Origin: UBA1479 sp963976055
GTDB lineage: Bacteria > Pseudomonadota > Alphaproteobacteria > Rhodospirillales > Casp-alpha2
Direction of reading: 5' to 3'
Assembly: GCA_963976055.1 (NCBI GenBank)
Contig: CAXBJB010000006.1
Coordinates: 186,001 to 250,000 of the forward strand
DNA: 64,000 nt
Position numbers and translations under genes: made by a program. Positions within the stretch are counted from its first letter, which is position 1; every line of letters starts with the position of its first letter. Below the pieces are notes generated by a model that had not been told where the DNA came from, did no database searches, and saw nothing but the letters and a program-made list of their open reading frames with translations. Of this stretch, positions 42,756 to 51,567 are shown one piece after another.

Positions 42756-43295
42756 ATGGGACAAGGCAGCGCCAAACGACGGATAGGCTCCCTGGCCCTT
42801 GCGGCCGGTCTCGCGGTCGGAGCCCTGGTTGGCGGGACGCCGGGCTGCATTGCGGCGGAACCGGTCCCGGTCGCCGACACGGCCGCGCCCTCGGCGGCGG
42901 CTCTGGAATTCGTCCGGCGCACCGGCCTGAACAACAATTTCGTGCAGCTGCTCGCCAAGTTCGGGGCGATGACCCGGACCGTGCAAAGCCTGATCGGCAA
43001 GTTCGGGCTGGGGGCGGTGACCGAGGTGTTCCGCGCCCAGGTCAACCGGACCGTCGGCAAGTACGGCGACGAATGGACGGCCAACCTGGCGCGCATCTAC
43101 GGCGCCGAGTTCACGGCGGAGGAATTGGACTCCCTGGCCACCCAGCGCAACGATTCACCCCATTTCGCGCGCATGGTCGCCTTTCGCGACACGGCGGGCA
43201 AACGCATGCGCGCGGCCAGCAACGATTTGATGGAAAAGGCCCTGTTCGAGGTCGTCAAGGGCACGGCGGAGCATTTCCCCACACCCGGCAAGTAG
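42756..43295 (+). CDS. Exported protein, DUF2059-like
   Basis: This 179-aa precursor has a basic N-terminus and a hydrophobic core (RIGSLALAAGLAVGALVGG), with the signal peptide ending near CIAAE; a lipobox is not convincing. The mature part is helical. FTAEELDSLATQRNDSPHFARM resembles the DUF2059 pattern (acidic-Glu-Glu-Leu, then Ser-Pro). Function is unknown. It lies 16 bp after pepA. Confidence 0.55.
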   Translation: MGQGSAKRRIGSLALAAGLAVGALVGGTPGCIAAEPVPVADTAAPSAAALEFVRRTGLNNNFVQLLAKFGAMTRTVQSLIGKFGLGAVTEVFRAQVNRTVGKYGDEWTANLARIYGAEFTAEELDSLATQRNDSPHFARMVAFRDTAGKRMRAASNDLMEKALFEVVKGTAEHFPTPGK

Positions 43296-43321
43296 CCGTT
43301 CCGACAAGTGCGGCGGAACGG
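43296..43321 (+). other. Intergenic hairpin before holC
   Basis: CCGTTCCG and CGGAACGG form a perfect 8-bp stem with a 10-nt loop, one base past the stop codon of the DUF2059-like gene. No U-tract follows, so partial termination or mRNA processing is more likely than full termination. Confidence 0.55.
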
Positions 43322-43348
43322 ACAGGTTCAAGGCAGGCAAGCGAGACC

Positions 43349-43798
43349 GTGACCGACATTTCCTTCTATCACCTGGAACGCTCGCCGCTTGAACAGGCCC
43401 TGCCCAAGCTGTTGGAAAAGACCCTGGCGGCCGGTAAGCGGGCGCTGGTGCTCGCCTCATCGGAGGAACGGGTCGAGGCTCTGGCGCAGACTCTCTGGAC
43501 CTACGATCCCGGGTCCTGGCTGCCTCACGGCACGCCGAAGGACGGCAATCCGGAAGACCAGCCCGTGTGGCTGTCGACCGATCCGGAAACCCCCAACCAC
43601 GCGACCTTCCTGTTCCTGACCGATGGCGCCACGTCGGAATGGGTCGACGCCTACGAGAGGTGCTTCGAGCTGTTCGATGGCCGCGACCCGGCCGCCGTGC
43701 AGGCGGCGCGTGAGCGCTGGAAGGCCTACAAGGACGCGGGCCACGATCTGACCTATCTGCAGCAGACGGCCCAGGGCGGCTGGGAAAAGAAAGCCTGA
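43349..43798 (+). CDS. holC: DNA polymerase III subunit chi
   Basis: HolC links the clamp loader to single-strand binding protein at the replication fork. The 149-aa product starts at GTG (43349) with TDISFYHLERSPLEQALPKL, matching the chi N-terminus. It continues with LLEKTLAAGKRALVL and the WTYDPGSWLPHG motif, the typical WxxxxxxFxPH-type segment. An in-frame extension upstream has no family support. The order pepA-holC is common in proteobacteria. Confidence 0.9.
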   Translation: MTDISFYHLERSPLEQALPKLLEKTLAAGKRALVLASSEERVEALAQTLWTYDPGSWLPHGTPKDGNPEDQPVWLSTDPETPNHATFLFLTDGATSEWVDAYERCFELFDGRDPAAVQAARERWKAYKDAGHDLTYLQQTAQGGWEKKA

Positions 43799-43868
43799 CC
43801 ATCAAATGCTCCCGACCGCCCACAGAAGGCGGCGGCGACAACAACAAACGACTGACGGAGGATACAAG

Positions 43869-44891
43869 ATGACCAACCCGCGCTGGGTCAATCGCCCCGA
43901 GGGCTCCAACTGGGGCGATTTCGGCCCCGATGACGAAAAGGGCCGCATGAACCTGCTGACGCCCGAGGTCGTGATGAAGGGCGTTGCCGAGGTCAAGGAA
44001 GGTCTGACCTTCTGCCTGTCCATGCCGCTCGACATGCCGGGCGGCAATTCGGTCAATCCGAAACGCCACCCCCCCGTGCTGCACCCGACCAAGCAGGACG
44101 GGGCACCCTATTACAACTTCATCTGGAACGAACATTCCCTGCCGGGCTCGACCGACGTGAGCGCCGACGACGTGGTCGTGCTGCACACGCAGTATTCGAC
44201 GCAATGGGACTCACTCGCCCACTTCGGGCAGCTGTTCGATGCGGATGGGGATGGGGTGGCGGAGCCCTGTTACTACAACGGCTGGCGCGCCGGCACCGAC
44301 GTCGCCGACCCCGACGTGCACAACCACGTCAAGACCGACCGCCTGGGCATCGAAAACATGGCCGAGGCCTGCGTGCAGGGCCGCGGCGTGATGATCGACC
44401 TGCACGGGCACTTCGGTAACGAGCGCGTCGCCGTGAACCACGCCATGCTGATGGACGTGATGGACAAGGACGGCGTGACGGTGGAGCAGGGCGACATGCT
44501 TCTTCTCCACACGGGCTGGGACGAGATGATCCTGTCGATGGCCGGAAACCCGGACGCCAAAAAGCTGCATGCCAGCTGCGCCGTGCTCGACGGCTGGGAC
44601 GACAAGCTGTTGCAGTGGATCACCGACAGCGGCATCACGATCTTGGTGTCCGACAACATGGCGGTCGAGAACACCCATTACGACAGCCGCCCCGAGGACG
44701 ATCACTGCCGCCTGCCGATCCATCGCCACTGCCTGTTCAAGATTGGCGTGCATCTGGGCGAGATCTGGTATCTCGCCGAATTGAAGAAGGCGCTGAAGGA
44801 ACGGGGGCGCTCGCGCTTCCTTTTGACCGCGCCGCCGCTTCGCCTACCGGGCAGCGTCGGGTCTCCCGCAACCCCCGTCGCGACCATCTGA
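43869..44891 (+). CDS. Cyclase family metal-dependent hydrolase
   Basis: This 340-aa protein belongs to the cyclase/kynurenine-formamidase-like fold. The usual HxGTHxDxPxH motif appears as the family variant QYSTQWDSLAHFGQ, with the metal-binding Asp and His kept. LLLHTGWDEMI and EDDHCRLPIHRHCLF are also conserved. Such enzymes hydrolyse amides or lactones of ring-opened compounds. The ATG at 43869 follows GGAGG. It is the first gene of cyclase-CaiB-HpcH. Confidence 0.85.
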   Translation: MTNPRWVNRPEGSNWGDFGPDDEKGRMNLLTPEVVMKGVAEVKEGLTFCLSMPLDMPGGNSVNPKRHPPVLHPTKQDGAPYYNFIWNEHSLPGSTDVSADDVVVLHTQYSTQWDSLAHFGQLFDADGDGVAEPCYYNGWRAGTDVADPDVHNHVKTDRLGIENMAEACVQGRGVMIDLHGHFGNERVAVNHAMLMDVMDKDGVTVEQGDMLLLHTGWDEMILSMAGNPDAKKLHASCAVLDGWDDKLLQWITDSGITILVSDNMAVENTHYDSRPEDDHCRLPIHRHCLFKIGVHLGEIWYLAELKKALKERGRSRFLLTAPPLRLPGSVGSPATPVATI

Positions 44892-44904
44892 CGGACGGCC
44901 CCCG

Positions 44905-46194
44905 ATGACCGAGAATTCTCCCAAGAGCGGCCCGACACGGCTCGATGCCAACAAGATCGACATGGCGCAGTTCGGCCTGCACAAAAAGGATTATCAGCCC
45001 GAGGCCAAGGGACCGCTGCACGGTGTGCGCGTGGTCGACATGTCGCGCCTGGTCTGCGGCAACCTTCTGACCTTCAATCTGGGCGACATGGGGGCCGAGG
45101 TCATCAAGATCGAGCCGGCGGGCAAGGGCGATCCGCTGCGCGCCTGGGGCGACGGCGGGATCGAGGCGCAATGGAAGGTTTACGCCCGCAACAAGAAAAG
45201 CATGGCACTCGACCTGCGCGATCCCCAGGCCATCGCCATCGTCAAGAAGCTGTCGGCCGGCGCGCAGATTCTGGTCGAGGGCTTCCGCCCCGGGCGGCTG
45301 GAGGAAATGGACCTGGCGCCGGAAACCCTCTGGGCGATCAACCCCAAGCTGGTGATCGTGCGCATCTCGGGCTACGGCCAGTCGGGCCCTTATAAGGAAC
45401 GTCCGGGGTTCGGGTCCGTCGTCGAAAGCATGTCGGGCTTCGCGTCGCGCAACGGCTTCGGCGACCGGGAGCCGGTGCTGCCACCCTTTGCGCTCGCTGA
45501 TTCCGTGGCCGGGTTGCAAGGGGCATTCGCCACCATGGTGGCACTGCGCGCCGCCGAGCAGGAGGGCGGGAAGGGCCAGGTCGTGGACCTCGCGCTGCTC
45601 GAGCCCCTTTACGCGATCATGGGGCCGGAGGCTCTGGTCTATCAGCTAACCGGGCGCAGCCGTCCGCGCACGGGTTCGTCCTCGACCACGGCCTCACCGC
45701 GCAACGTGTACGAAACGTCCGACGGCAAGTTCATCGGCATGTCGGCATCGATCCAGACCATGGCCGAACGGGTGTTCCGCATGATCGGCCGGGAAGACCT
45801 GATCACGCAGGAAGGGTTCCGCACCAACATGGAGCGCGTGAAGAACCGCGAGGAAGTCGACCGCATCGTCGGCGGCTGGATCAAGACCAAGACCCTGGCC
45901 GACGTCGCCCGGACGTTCGAGGAACAGAGCATCACCGCGTCGCCGATTTACGAACAGGACGACATCCTGCGCGACGAGCATTTCCGCGAGCGCGAGGTGA
46001 TCATCGAACTGCCCGACGATCAGCTGGGCACCGTGCCCATGCAGAACGTCAGCCCGCGCCTGTCGGAAACGCCGGGCGTGATTCGCAGCCCGGCACCCCT
46101 CAGGGGACAGCATTCCGTGGCGTTGCTCGAGGAACTGGGCTACGGCGCGGCCGAGATTGAAAATCTGAAAGAAAAGGGAGTGGTCGAAGGATGA
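44905..46194 (+). CDS. CaiB/BaiF family CoA-transferase
   Basis: This 429-aa class III CoA-transferase moves CoA between carboxylic acids. The catalytic Asp is probably D199 in PPFALADSVAGLQGA. The GVRVVDMSRLVCGNLLTFNL start and the GYGQSGPYKERPGFG segment are typical. It lies 13 bp after the cyclase gene and overlaps the next gene by 4 bp, so the three act together. The acid that is activated is not known. Confidence 0.9.
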   Translation: MTENSPKSGPTRLDANKIDMAQFGLHKKDYQPEAKGPLHGVRVVDMSRLVCGNLLTFNLGDMGAEVIKIEPAGKGDPLRAWGDGGIEAQWKVYARNKKSMALDLRDPQAIAIVKKLSAGAQILVEGFRPGRLEEMDLAPETLWAINPKLVIVRISGYGQSGPYKERPGFGSVVESMSGFASRNGFGDREPVLPPFALADSVAGLQGAFATMVALRAAEQEGGKGQVVDLALLEPLYAIMGPEALVYQLTGRSRPRTGSSSTTASPRNVYETSDGKFIGMSASIQTMAERVFRMIGREDLITQEGFRTNMERVKNREEVDRIVGGWIKTKTLADVARTFEEQSITASPIYEQDDILRDEHFREREVIIELPDDQLGTVPMQNVSPRLSETPGVIRSPAPLRGQHSVALLEELGYGAAEIENLKEKGVVEG

Positions 46195-47102
46195 CCAATA
46201 AAAACACCACCGGCGCGGAACGGCCCATCGTTTGGCGTTCGCTGCTTTACGTTCCCACCAACAACGAAAAGTTCGTCGCCAAGGCCCATACCCGGGGCGC
46301 CGACGGCATCATCCTGGACCTGGAAGACAGCATTCCCGAACAGGAACGTCAGCGCGCCCGCGACATGCTGCCCGACGCGGTGAAGTCGGTGTCGCAGTCG
46401 GGTGCCGATCCCATCGTGCGCATCAACCGGCCGCTGCGCCACATGGTCAAGGACGTGGAAGCGGCGGTGAAGGCCGGGGCGCGGGCCCTGTTCGTGACCA
46501 AGGTCGATGGTGCCGGGCATCTGAAGCTGGTCGCCGAGCTGGTCGAGGAATGCGAGCGTGAAGCAGGCCGGCCGCGGGGTTCCGTCAAGCTGGCCGCCAT
46601 GGTCGAGACGGCGGATGCTTATTTTCGCGCCCATGCCATCGCCCGGGCCTCGTCGCGCCTGATCGGCATGAACCTGGGCGGCGAGGATTTCGCCATGGAA
46701 ATGGGCATGGTGCCGGATACGGAAACCCTGCTGGTGCCCAAGCAGACGGTGATGATCGCCGCCAAGGCGGCGGGCCTGATGGCCATGGGTTTCATCGGCA
46801 CGGTCGCCGATTACAACGACACCGAAGGCTTCCGCGCCGCCGTGCGCAAGTCGGTCAAGTTCGGCTTCGACTGCGCCAGCGTCATCCACCCGTCAGGCGT
46901 GGCGATTTTGAACGAGGAATTCACGCCCTCTGCGCAGGCGGTCGACCATGCCCGCCGCGTCATCGATGCTTATGCCGAGGCGCAGAAGGCGGGCAAGGGG
47001 GCGATCACCATCGACGGCAAGATGATCGACGTGCCGATCGTGATCCGCGCTGAACGCCTGCTGGCGCGTTACGAGGCGATCCGGGCCCGCGCCGGAAACT
47101 GA
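46191..47102 (+). CDS. HpcH/CitE-family CoA ester lyase
   Basis: This 303-aa TIM-barrel lyase cleaves or forms 3-hydroxyacyl-CoA C-C bonds (malyl-, citramalyl- or citryl-CoA type). Motifs are WRSLLYVPTNNEKFVAKA, DGIILDLEDSIPEQ and RINRPL, then AAMVETADAYF (metal Glu) and GGEDFAMEMG (metal Asp). With the adjacent CoA-transferase it forms a plausible activate-then-cleave pair, as in itaconate/citramalate pathways. Confidence 0.9.
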   Translation: MTNKNTTGAERPIVWRSLLYVPTNNEKFVAKAHTRGADGIILDLEDSIPEQERQRARDMLPDAVKSVSQSGADPIVRINRPLRHMVKDVEAAVKAGARALFVTKVDGAGHLKLVAELVEECEREAGRPRGSVKLAAMVETADAYFRAHAIARASSRLIGMNLGGEDFAMEMGMVPDTETLLVPKQTVMIAAKAAGLMAMGFIGTVADYNDTEGFRAAVRKSVKFGFDCASVIHPSGVAILNEEFTPSAQAVDHARRVIDAYAEAQKAGKGAITIDGKMIDVPIVIRAERLLARYEAIRARAGN

Positions 47103-47127
47103 GGAACGGTCGGGGCGGGGAGGGCGG

Positions 47128-47754
47128 CTACAGCACCCCCGCCGCGGCGGTCGCAACCTGATTGCCGCCGCGCCAGATCATTTCCAGGGCGACATAGGCG
47201 ACGACGATCAGCCCGGCATAGGCCAGCCACTTATGCTTTTCCAATAGCGACGCCACCCAGTTGGCGGCGAAGGCCATCAGCAGGATCGACAGGACCAGAC
47301 CGAACACCAGCATGCCCGGCGCGTCGTGGGCGGCGCCGGCCACGGCCAGCACGTTGTCCAGCGACATGGTGACGTCGGCGATGATGATCGAGGTCACGGC
47401 ACTGCGGAGCGTCTTACCCTCGGCGCTTCCCTCGGCCTCCGGATCGGGCATTTCCAGACTGCCGGAACGGATTTCCTGCCACATCTTGAAGGCGACCCAG
47501 AGCAGCAGCAAACCGCCCGCCAGCGTCAGCCCGATGATCGACAGTAACTGATAGGTCACGGAGGCGAAGGCGATGCGCAGCACCGTGGCGACGATGATGC
47601 CGATGGCGATGGCCTTGCGCCGGAGTGCTATGGGCAGACCCGCCGCCGCCATGCCGATGATGATGGCGTTGTCGCCGGACATCACCAGATCGATGAAGAC
47701 GATGGAGGTGAAGGCCTTGAAATTGAAATGAAGCAGGGGGTCGAGAAATTCCAC
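47128..47754 (-). CDS. TerC family integral membrane protein
   Basis: This 208-aa protein with about seven TM helices has the two signatures SIVFIDLVMSGDNAIIIGMA and IADVTMSLDNVLAVAG, whose acidic residues lie in membrane helices. The family is linked to tellurite resistance and metal (Mn) export. The start is uncertain: GTG at 47754 with AAAGAG upstream gives the family N-terminus. A longer TTG start would run into the GMC gene. The longer C-terminal end is normal. Confidence 0.82.
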   Translation of the reverse strand: MEFLDPLLHFNFKAFTSIVFIDLVMSGDNAIIIGMAAAGLPIALRRKAIAIGIIVATVLRIAFASVTYQLLSIIGLTLAGGLLLLWVAFKMWQEIRSGSLEMPDPEAEGSAEGKTLRSAVTSIIIADVTMSLDNVLAVAGAAHDAPGMLVFGLVLSILLMAFAANWVASLLEKHKWLAYAGLIVVAYVALEMIWRGGNQVATAAAGVL

Positions 47755-47821
47755 GAGCGGGCTCTTTCGTATGGCCGTTGCCGCCGCAGGGCGGGGGGTG
47801 GGCGTGCCGGGCGCGGAGGCC

Positions 47822-49447
47822 CTAGCGGTTATCCTCAATGATCATGTCGGACGCCTTTTCGCCGATCATGATGGCCGGCGCATTGGTGTTGCCCGACGTA
47901 ATGGTCGGCATGATCGAGGCATCGGCGACCCTTAAGCCCCGGATGCCCCGGACCCGAAGCCGGTCGTCGACGACGGCGTTCGGATCGCGGCCCATCTTAC
48001 ATGTCCCGACGGGATGATAAATGGTCTGTGCGATGCGCCGCGCGCCCTCCAGCAGTTCGTCATCCGTCTGGGCATCGCTGCCGGGGCGCATTTCCTCGGC
48101 GACATAGGGGGCCAGGGTTTTCGTTTCGACCAGTCGGCGCGTCAGCTTCAGGGAATCGACCGCCGTGCGGCGGTCCAAGTCCGTCGACAGGTAGTTGGGC
48201 CGGATCGCAGGATGGGCGAACGGATCGGGAGAGGCGAGGCGGATGTCTCCCCGGCTTTCCGGGCGCAGCTGGCACACCGACAGGGTAAAGGCCGAGAACC
48301 GATGCGTACCCTCGCCGGGGCTGTCGGCGCTCCACGGCTGCACATGGTATTGGATGTCCGGCGTTTCCAGTTCCGGCCGGGTCTTGGCGAAGATCGCGAC
48401 CTGGCTTGCGCCCATGGTCAGGGGGCCGGAGCGCCGGAACAGGAACTCCAGGCCCATCAGGACCTTTTGGATCGGATTGCGGGCCTGGTCGTTCAGGGTG
48501 ATCGGCCGATGGGTGCGGTAGATGGTGCGCAGTTGCAGGTGATCCTGCAGGTTGCCGCCGACGCCGGCCAGGTCCTGGGTCACGGCAACGCCCATGTCCG
48601 TGAGGTGCTGCGCCGGGCCGATGCCCGACAGCATGAGAATCTGCGGCGATCCGATCGCCCCCGCCGATAAAATTACCTCGCCCCGGCAGGCGGCGGCCTG
48701 GGGTGTGCCCTTCACGTCGAAGGCGACGCCGGCACAGCGCCCGTCCTCCAGGATCAGGTTGCGGACCTGGGCATGGGTGCGGATGTCCAGGTTCTGGCGG
48801 CTTTTCACTGGGTTCAGGTAACCAACGGCGGTCGAGCAGCGCAGGCCGTTCTTGGTCGTCAGCTGAAAATATCCCGCCCCTTCCTGGTCGTCGCGGTTGA
48901 AGTCGTCCCGTTCGGGAATGCCGAGCTCGCCCGCCGCCTTGATGACGGCGTCGCAGATTTCCCGGCGTACCCGCATGTCGGATACGGCCAAGGGCCCGCC
49001 CGCGCCATGAAAGTCGTCGGCGCCCCGTTCCTGGTTCTCGGCGCGGCGGAAATAGGGCAGCACGTCCGTGAACGACCAGCCGACGTTACCCAATTGCCGC
49101 CAATGCTCGAAGTCCTGCGGTTGGCCACGCACGTAAAGCAGGCCGTTGATGGAACTGGATCCGCCCAGGACCTTGCCGCGCGGCCAGCTGATGCTGCGCC
49201 CGCCCAGGCCCGGGTCGGGGGCGGTTTTGAAGCACCAGTCCGTCGCCGGATTGTTGATGGTCTTGAAATAGCCGACGGGAACGTGAATCCAGGGGTTTGT
49301 GTCGCGCCCGCCGGCCTCCAGCAGAAGCACCCGCTTGGCCGGATCGGCGCTCAGGCGGTTGGCCAGCACGCAGCCGGCCGAGCCCGCGCCGATGACGATG
49401 TAATCATAGACCGGGGCGTCGGAGAGGGGGGAGGTCGCTTCGTCCAT
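47822..49447 (-). CDS. GMC family FAD-dependent oxidoreductase (choline dehydrogenase-like)
   Basis: This 541-aa protein has the FAD motif YIVIGAGSAGCVLANRLSAD, PROSITE-type GMC signature 1 (GKVLGGSSSINGLLYVRG) and signature 2 (GAIGSPQILMLSGIGP). The C-terminal active-site region contains YHPVGTCKMG and SGNTNAPAIMIGEKASDM. It oxidises an alcohol. Sharing its upstream gap with the dctP gene suggests it may work on the solute taken up by the TRAP transporter. Confidence 0.9.
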   Translation of the reverse strand: MDEATSPLSDAPVYDYIVIGAGSAGCVLANRLSADPAKRVLLLEAGGRDTNPWIHVPVGYFKTINNPATDWCFKTAPDPGLGGRSISWPRGKVLGGSSSINGLLYVRGQPQDFEHWRQLGNVGWSFTDVLPYFRRAENQERGADDFHGAGGPLAVSDMRVRREICDAVIKAAGELGIPERDDFNRDDQEGAGYFQLTTKNGLRCSTAVGYLNPVKSRQNLDIRTHAQVRNLILEDGRCAGVAFDVKGTPQAAACRGEVILSAGAIGSPQILMLSGIGPAQHLTDMGVAVTQDLAGVGGNLQDHLQLRTIYRTHRPITLNDQARNPIQKVLMGLEFLFRRSGPLTMGASQVAIFAKTRPELETPDIQYHVQPWSADSPGEGTHRFSAFTLSVCQLRPESRGDIRLASPDPFAHPAIRPNYLSTDLDRRTAVDSLKLTRRLVETKTLAPYVAEEMRPGSDAQTDDELLEGARRIAQTIYHPVGTCKMGRDPNAVVDDRLRVRGIRGLRVADASIMPTITSGNTNAPAIMIGEKASDMIIEDNR

Positions 49448-49541
49448 CGTTATTGTGTCGTGGTCCTGATTGCGTTGGTTCGCGGCGGTGGGGCGACGAT
49501 ATGGGCCTGTGCGCCGCCGCAGAGGTGGGTGATCTCACGAA

Positions 49542-49603
49542 ATCATCGTTGCAGATATCAATGATCTTTGCAATAATGATACGTAGAAGTCTCAATAATG
49601 ATA
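49542..49603 (+). promoter_or_regulatory. Promoter with inverted and direct repeats between the GMC and dctP genes
   Basis: TTGCAG (49549-49554), 17 bp and AATAAT (49572-49577) form a good promoter for dctP. A near-perfect inverted repeat (ATCATCGTTGCA at 49542 and TGCAATAATGAT at 49569, 10 of 12) frames it. The direct repeat CAATAATGATA recurs at 49571 and 49593, exactly 22 bp apart. The DNA is very AT-rich. It is a likely binding site for the IclR regulator encoded downstream. Confidence 0.5.
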
Positions 49604-49674
49604 ATTTAACACGACTTCTCAATGGTCCCGGCGGCAATCGTGCACGGCAGGGCCCCATGTTTGGGAGTGGAAGC

Positions 49675-50790
49675 ATGAGTAAAATCAAATCTTTATTCGC
49701 CGCGTTTGCCGTTCTGGCGTTCGCGGTGGCGGCGGTTGCCGCCCCCGGCACGGCCGAGGCCAAGAAGGTCAAAATTCGTGTCCAGTCGGTGATCCCGGCG
49801 AAGGCCGACGAAGTCACCATGTTAAAGGATTACGCCGCCAACGTGGCGGCGCTGACCAACGGCGAAGTCGAAATCGAAGTGCTGCCCGCGGGTGCCGTGG
49901 TCGGCGTCAAGGAAACGCTGGAAGCGGTCGACAAGGGCCTGATCGAAGGCGGGTTCGCCTGGACCCACTATTGGTCCGGTTATCACCCGGCCGCCATGCT
50001 GTTTGGCTCGCCCGTCGCGGGCGGCGGCGTCGGCATGGACAACATCGCCTGGGTCAGCTGGTATCAGTACGGCGGCGGCCGCGCGCTTTATGAACAGCTC
50101 TGGAAAGAGATGGGCATGAACATCAAGGGCTTCATCCTGCAGCCCGTCGGCCCGGAAGCCCTCGGCTGGTTCAAGGAGCCCATCAACTCCATGGCCGACT
50201 TCCGCAAGTACCGCTTCCGCACGCCTCCGGGCATCCCCGGCCAGACCTACAAGGACATCGGCGTCGCGTCAGTGGCCATGGGCGGCGGCGATATTCTGCC
50301 GGCTCTGGAAAAAGGCGTGATCGACGCCGCCGAATGGTGCTGCCCGAAACCGGACATGGTGTTCGGCTTCCAGAAGGTGCTGAAGCACTACTATCTGCAG
50401 GGTCTGCATCAGGTGGTCGTCAATGCCGACATGTACCTGAACGGCGACGTGTGGAAGAGCCTGACCCCGCATCAGCAGCAGGCGATGGAAATCGCCGCCG
50501 ATGCCTCGCTGTCCCGTGCCATGAGCTGGCGCATCTACGAAAACGGCAAGGCGCTGAAGGAACTGGTGGAAAAGCACGGCGTCATCCTGCATGACACGCC
50601 CGCCGACTATTTCACCGAGTACATGGAAGCGGCCCGCAAGAGCCTGGAAAAGAACGCCGCCGAAAACCCGTTCTTCAAGAAGGTCTGGGATTCCCAGAAG
50701 GCCTTCGCGGATATCGCGGTGCCGTTCTGGGCCGGGGCGCAGACCTCGAACGCCAACCTCGGCAACGCCTACGCCAAGAGCAAGAAGTAG
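49675..50790 (+). CDS. dctP: TRAP transporter solute-binding protein
   Basis: This 371-aa periplasmic binding protein captures a carboxylate-type solute for the DctQM permease. It has a signal peptide (LFAAFAVLAFAVAAVAAPGT, then AEA). The family Arg that binds carboxylate lies around FRTPPGIPGQTYKDIGVASV. The WCCPKPDMVFGFQKVLKHYY segment resembles TakP/2-oxoacid-binding members. The ATG at 49675 gives a normal signal peptide; another ATG 18 bp upstream is possible. Confidence 0.9.
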   Translation: MSKIKSLFAAFAVLAFAVAAVAAPGTAEAKKVKIRVQSVIPAKADEVTMLKDYAANVAALTNGEVEIEVLPAGAVVGVKETLEAVDKGLIEGGFAWTHYWSGYHPAAMLFGSPVAGGGVGMDNIAWVSWYQYGGGRALYEQLWKEMGMNIKGFILQPVGPEALGWFKEPINSMADFRKYRFRTPPGIPGQTYKDIGVASVAMGGGDILPALEKGVIDAAEWCCPKPDMVFGFQKVLKHYYLQGLHQVVVNADMYLNGDVWKSLTPHQQQAMEIAADASLSRAMSWRIYENGKALKELVEKHGVILHDTPADYFTEYMEAARKSLEKNAAENPFFKKVWDSQKAFADIAVPFWAGAQTSNANLGNAYAKSKK

Positions 50791-50826
50791 GCCTAATCCT
50801 CTACGCATGACAGCGGCCGGACTTTC

Positions 50827-50926
50827 GGGGGCGGGCACATCCGCCCGCTCCCGCATTGTCCGCCGCACCCTTCGCGGGCCGTTCTGAGGCACCGCACAGT
50901 CTTTCTTTCTCCGCCCACGGGCGGAG
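50827..50926 (+). other. Two intergenic hairpins between dctP and dctQ
   Basis: Hairpin one (50827-50852) is a 10-bp GC stem with one G-U pair. Hairpin two (50909-50926) is CTCCGCC/GGCGGAG with a 4-nt loop. Neither has a U-tract. Such structures often protect the upstream binding-protein mRNA and keep permease levels low. Confidence 0.5.
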
Positions 50927-50950
50927 CCATGAACGGAAAAGTAGGTTCCG

Positions 50951-51565
50951 ATGGCCGATCACGATCCAATTCCCGGTGAACTCGACATCACCGACGAGCT
51001 GATCGCCGAGCGCCGGGGCGACCCGTCGGGCAAGATGCCGGACGACATGCCCCGCTGGATGGCGCTTGCGATCACCGGCATCGACCGGTTCAGTCTCTTC
51101 ATCGGCAACATCGTCTGCTGGCTGACGGTGCCGCTGTTTGTCGCCATGGTCTACGAGGTGGTGGCGCGATACGTGTTCATCGCCCCCACCATGTGGGCCT
51201 ATGACGTGTCGCGCATGTTGTATGGCGCCCTGTTCATGCTCGGCGCCGGTTACGCCCTGTCGAAGGGCGTGCACATCCGCGCCGATTTCCTCTACCGCCT
51301 GTGGCCGGACAAGGTTCAGGGCCGCATCGATCTGCTGCTGTACCTGGTGCTCTATTTCCCGGGGATGATCGTGTTCCTCTACATGGCGACCGACTTCGCC
51401 TCGCTTGCCTGGATCCGGGGCGAGAAGGGCATGGACACCGCCTGGATGCCGCATATGGGACCAATCAAGACGGCGCTGCCCGTGGGCATTGCGCTGCTGA
51501 TCATTCAGGGCATTTCGGAAACGCTCAAAAGCTATTACGCCGCGACTAAGGGAAGGTGGCCCTGA
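50951..51565 (+). CDS. dctQ: TRAP transporter small permease
   Basis: This 204-aa protein has four TM helices (about residues 45-65, 85-105, 125-145, 170-190) and a 40-residue acidic cytoplasmic start. The conserved AYDVSRMLYGALFMLGAGYA segment is typical of DctQ. It pairs with DctM. The GGAAAAG-containing stretch before the ATG is a weak ribosome site. Confidence 0.88.
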   Translation: MADHDPIPGELDITDELIAERRGDPSGKMPDDMPRWMALAITGIDRFSLFIGNIVCWLTVPLFVAMVYEVVARYVFIAPTMWAYDVSRMLYGALFMLGAGYALSKGVHIRADFLYRLWPDKVQGRIDLLLYLVLYFPGMIVFLYMATDFASLAWIRGEKGMDTAWMPHMGPIKTALPVGIALLIIQGISETLKSYYAATKGRWP

Positions 51566-51567
51566 TA

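Noticed and set aside
41087..43096. 669-codon minus-strand frame opposite pepA
   Set aside because: Antisense of pepA, whose NTDAEGRL and metal motifs are complete.
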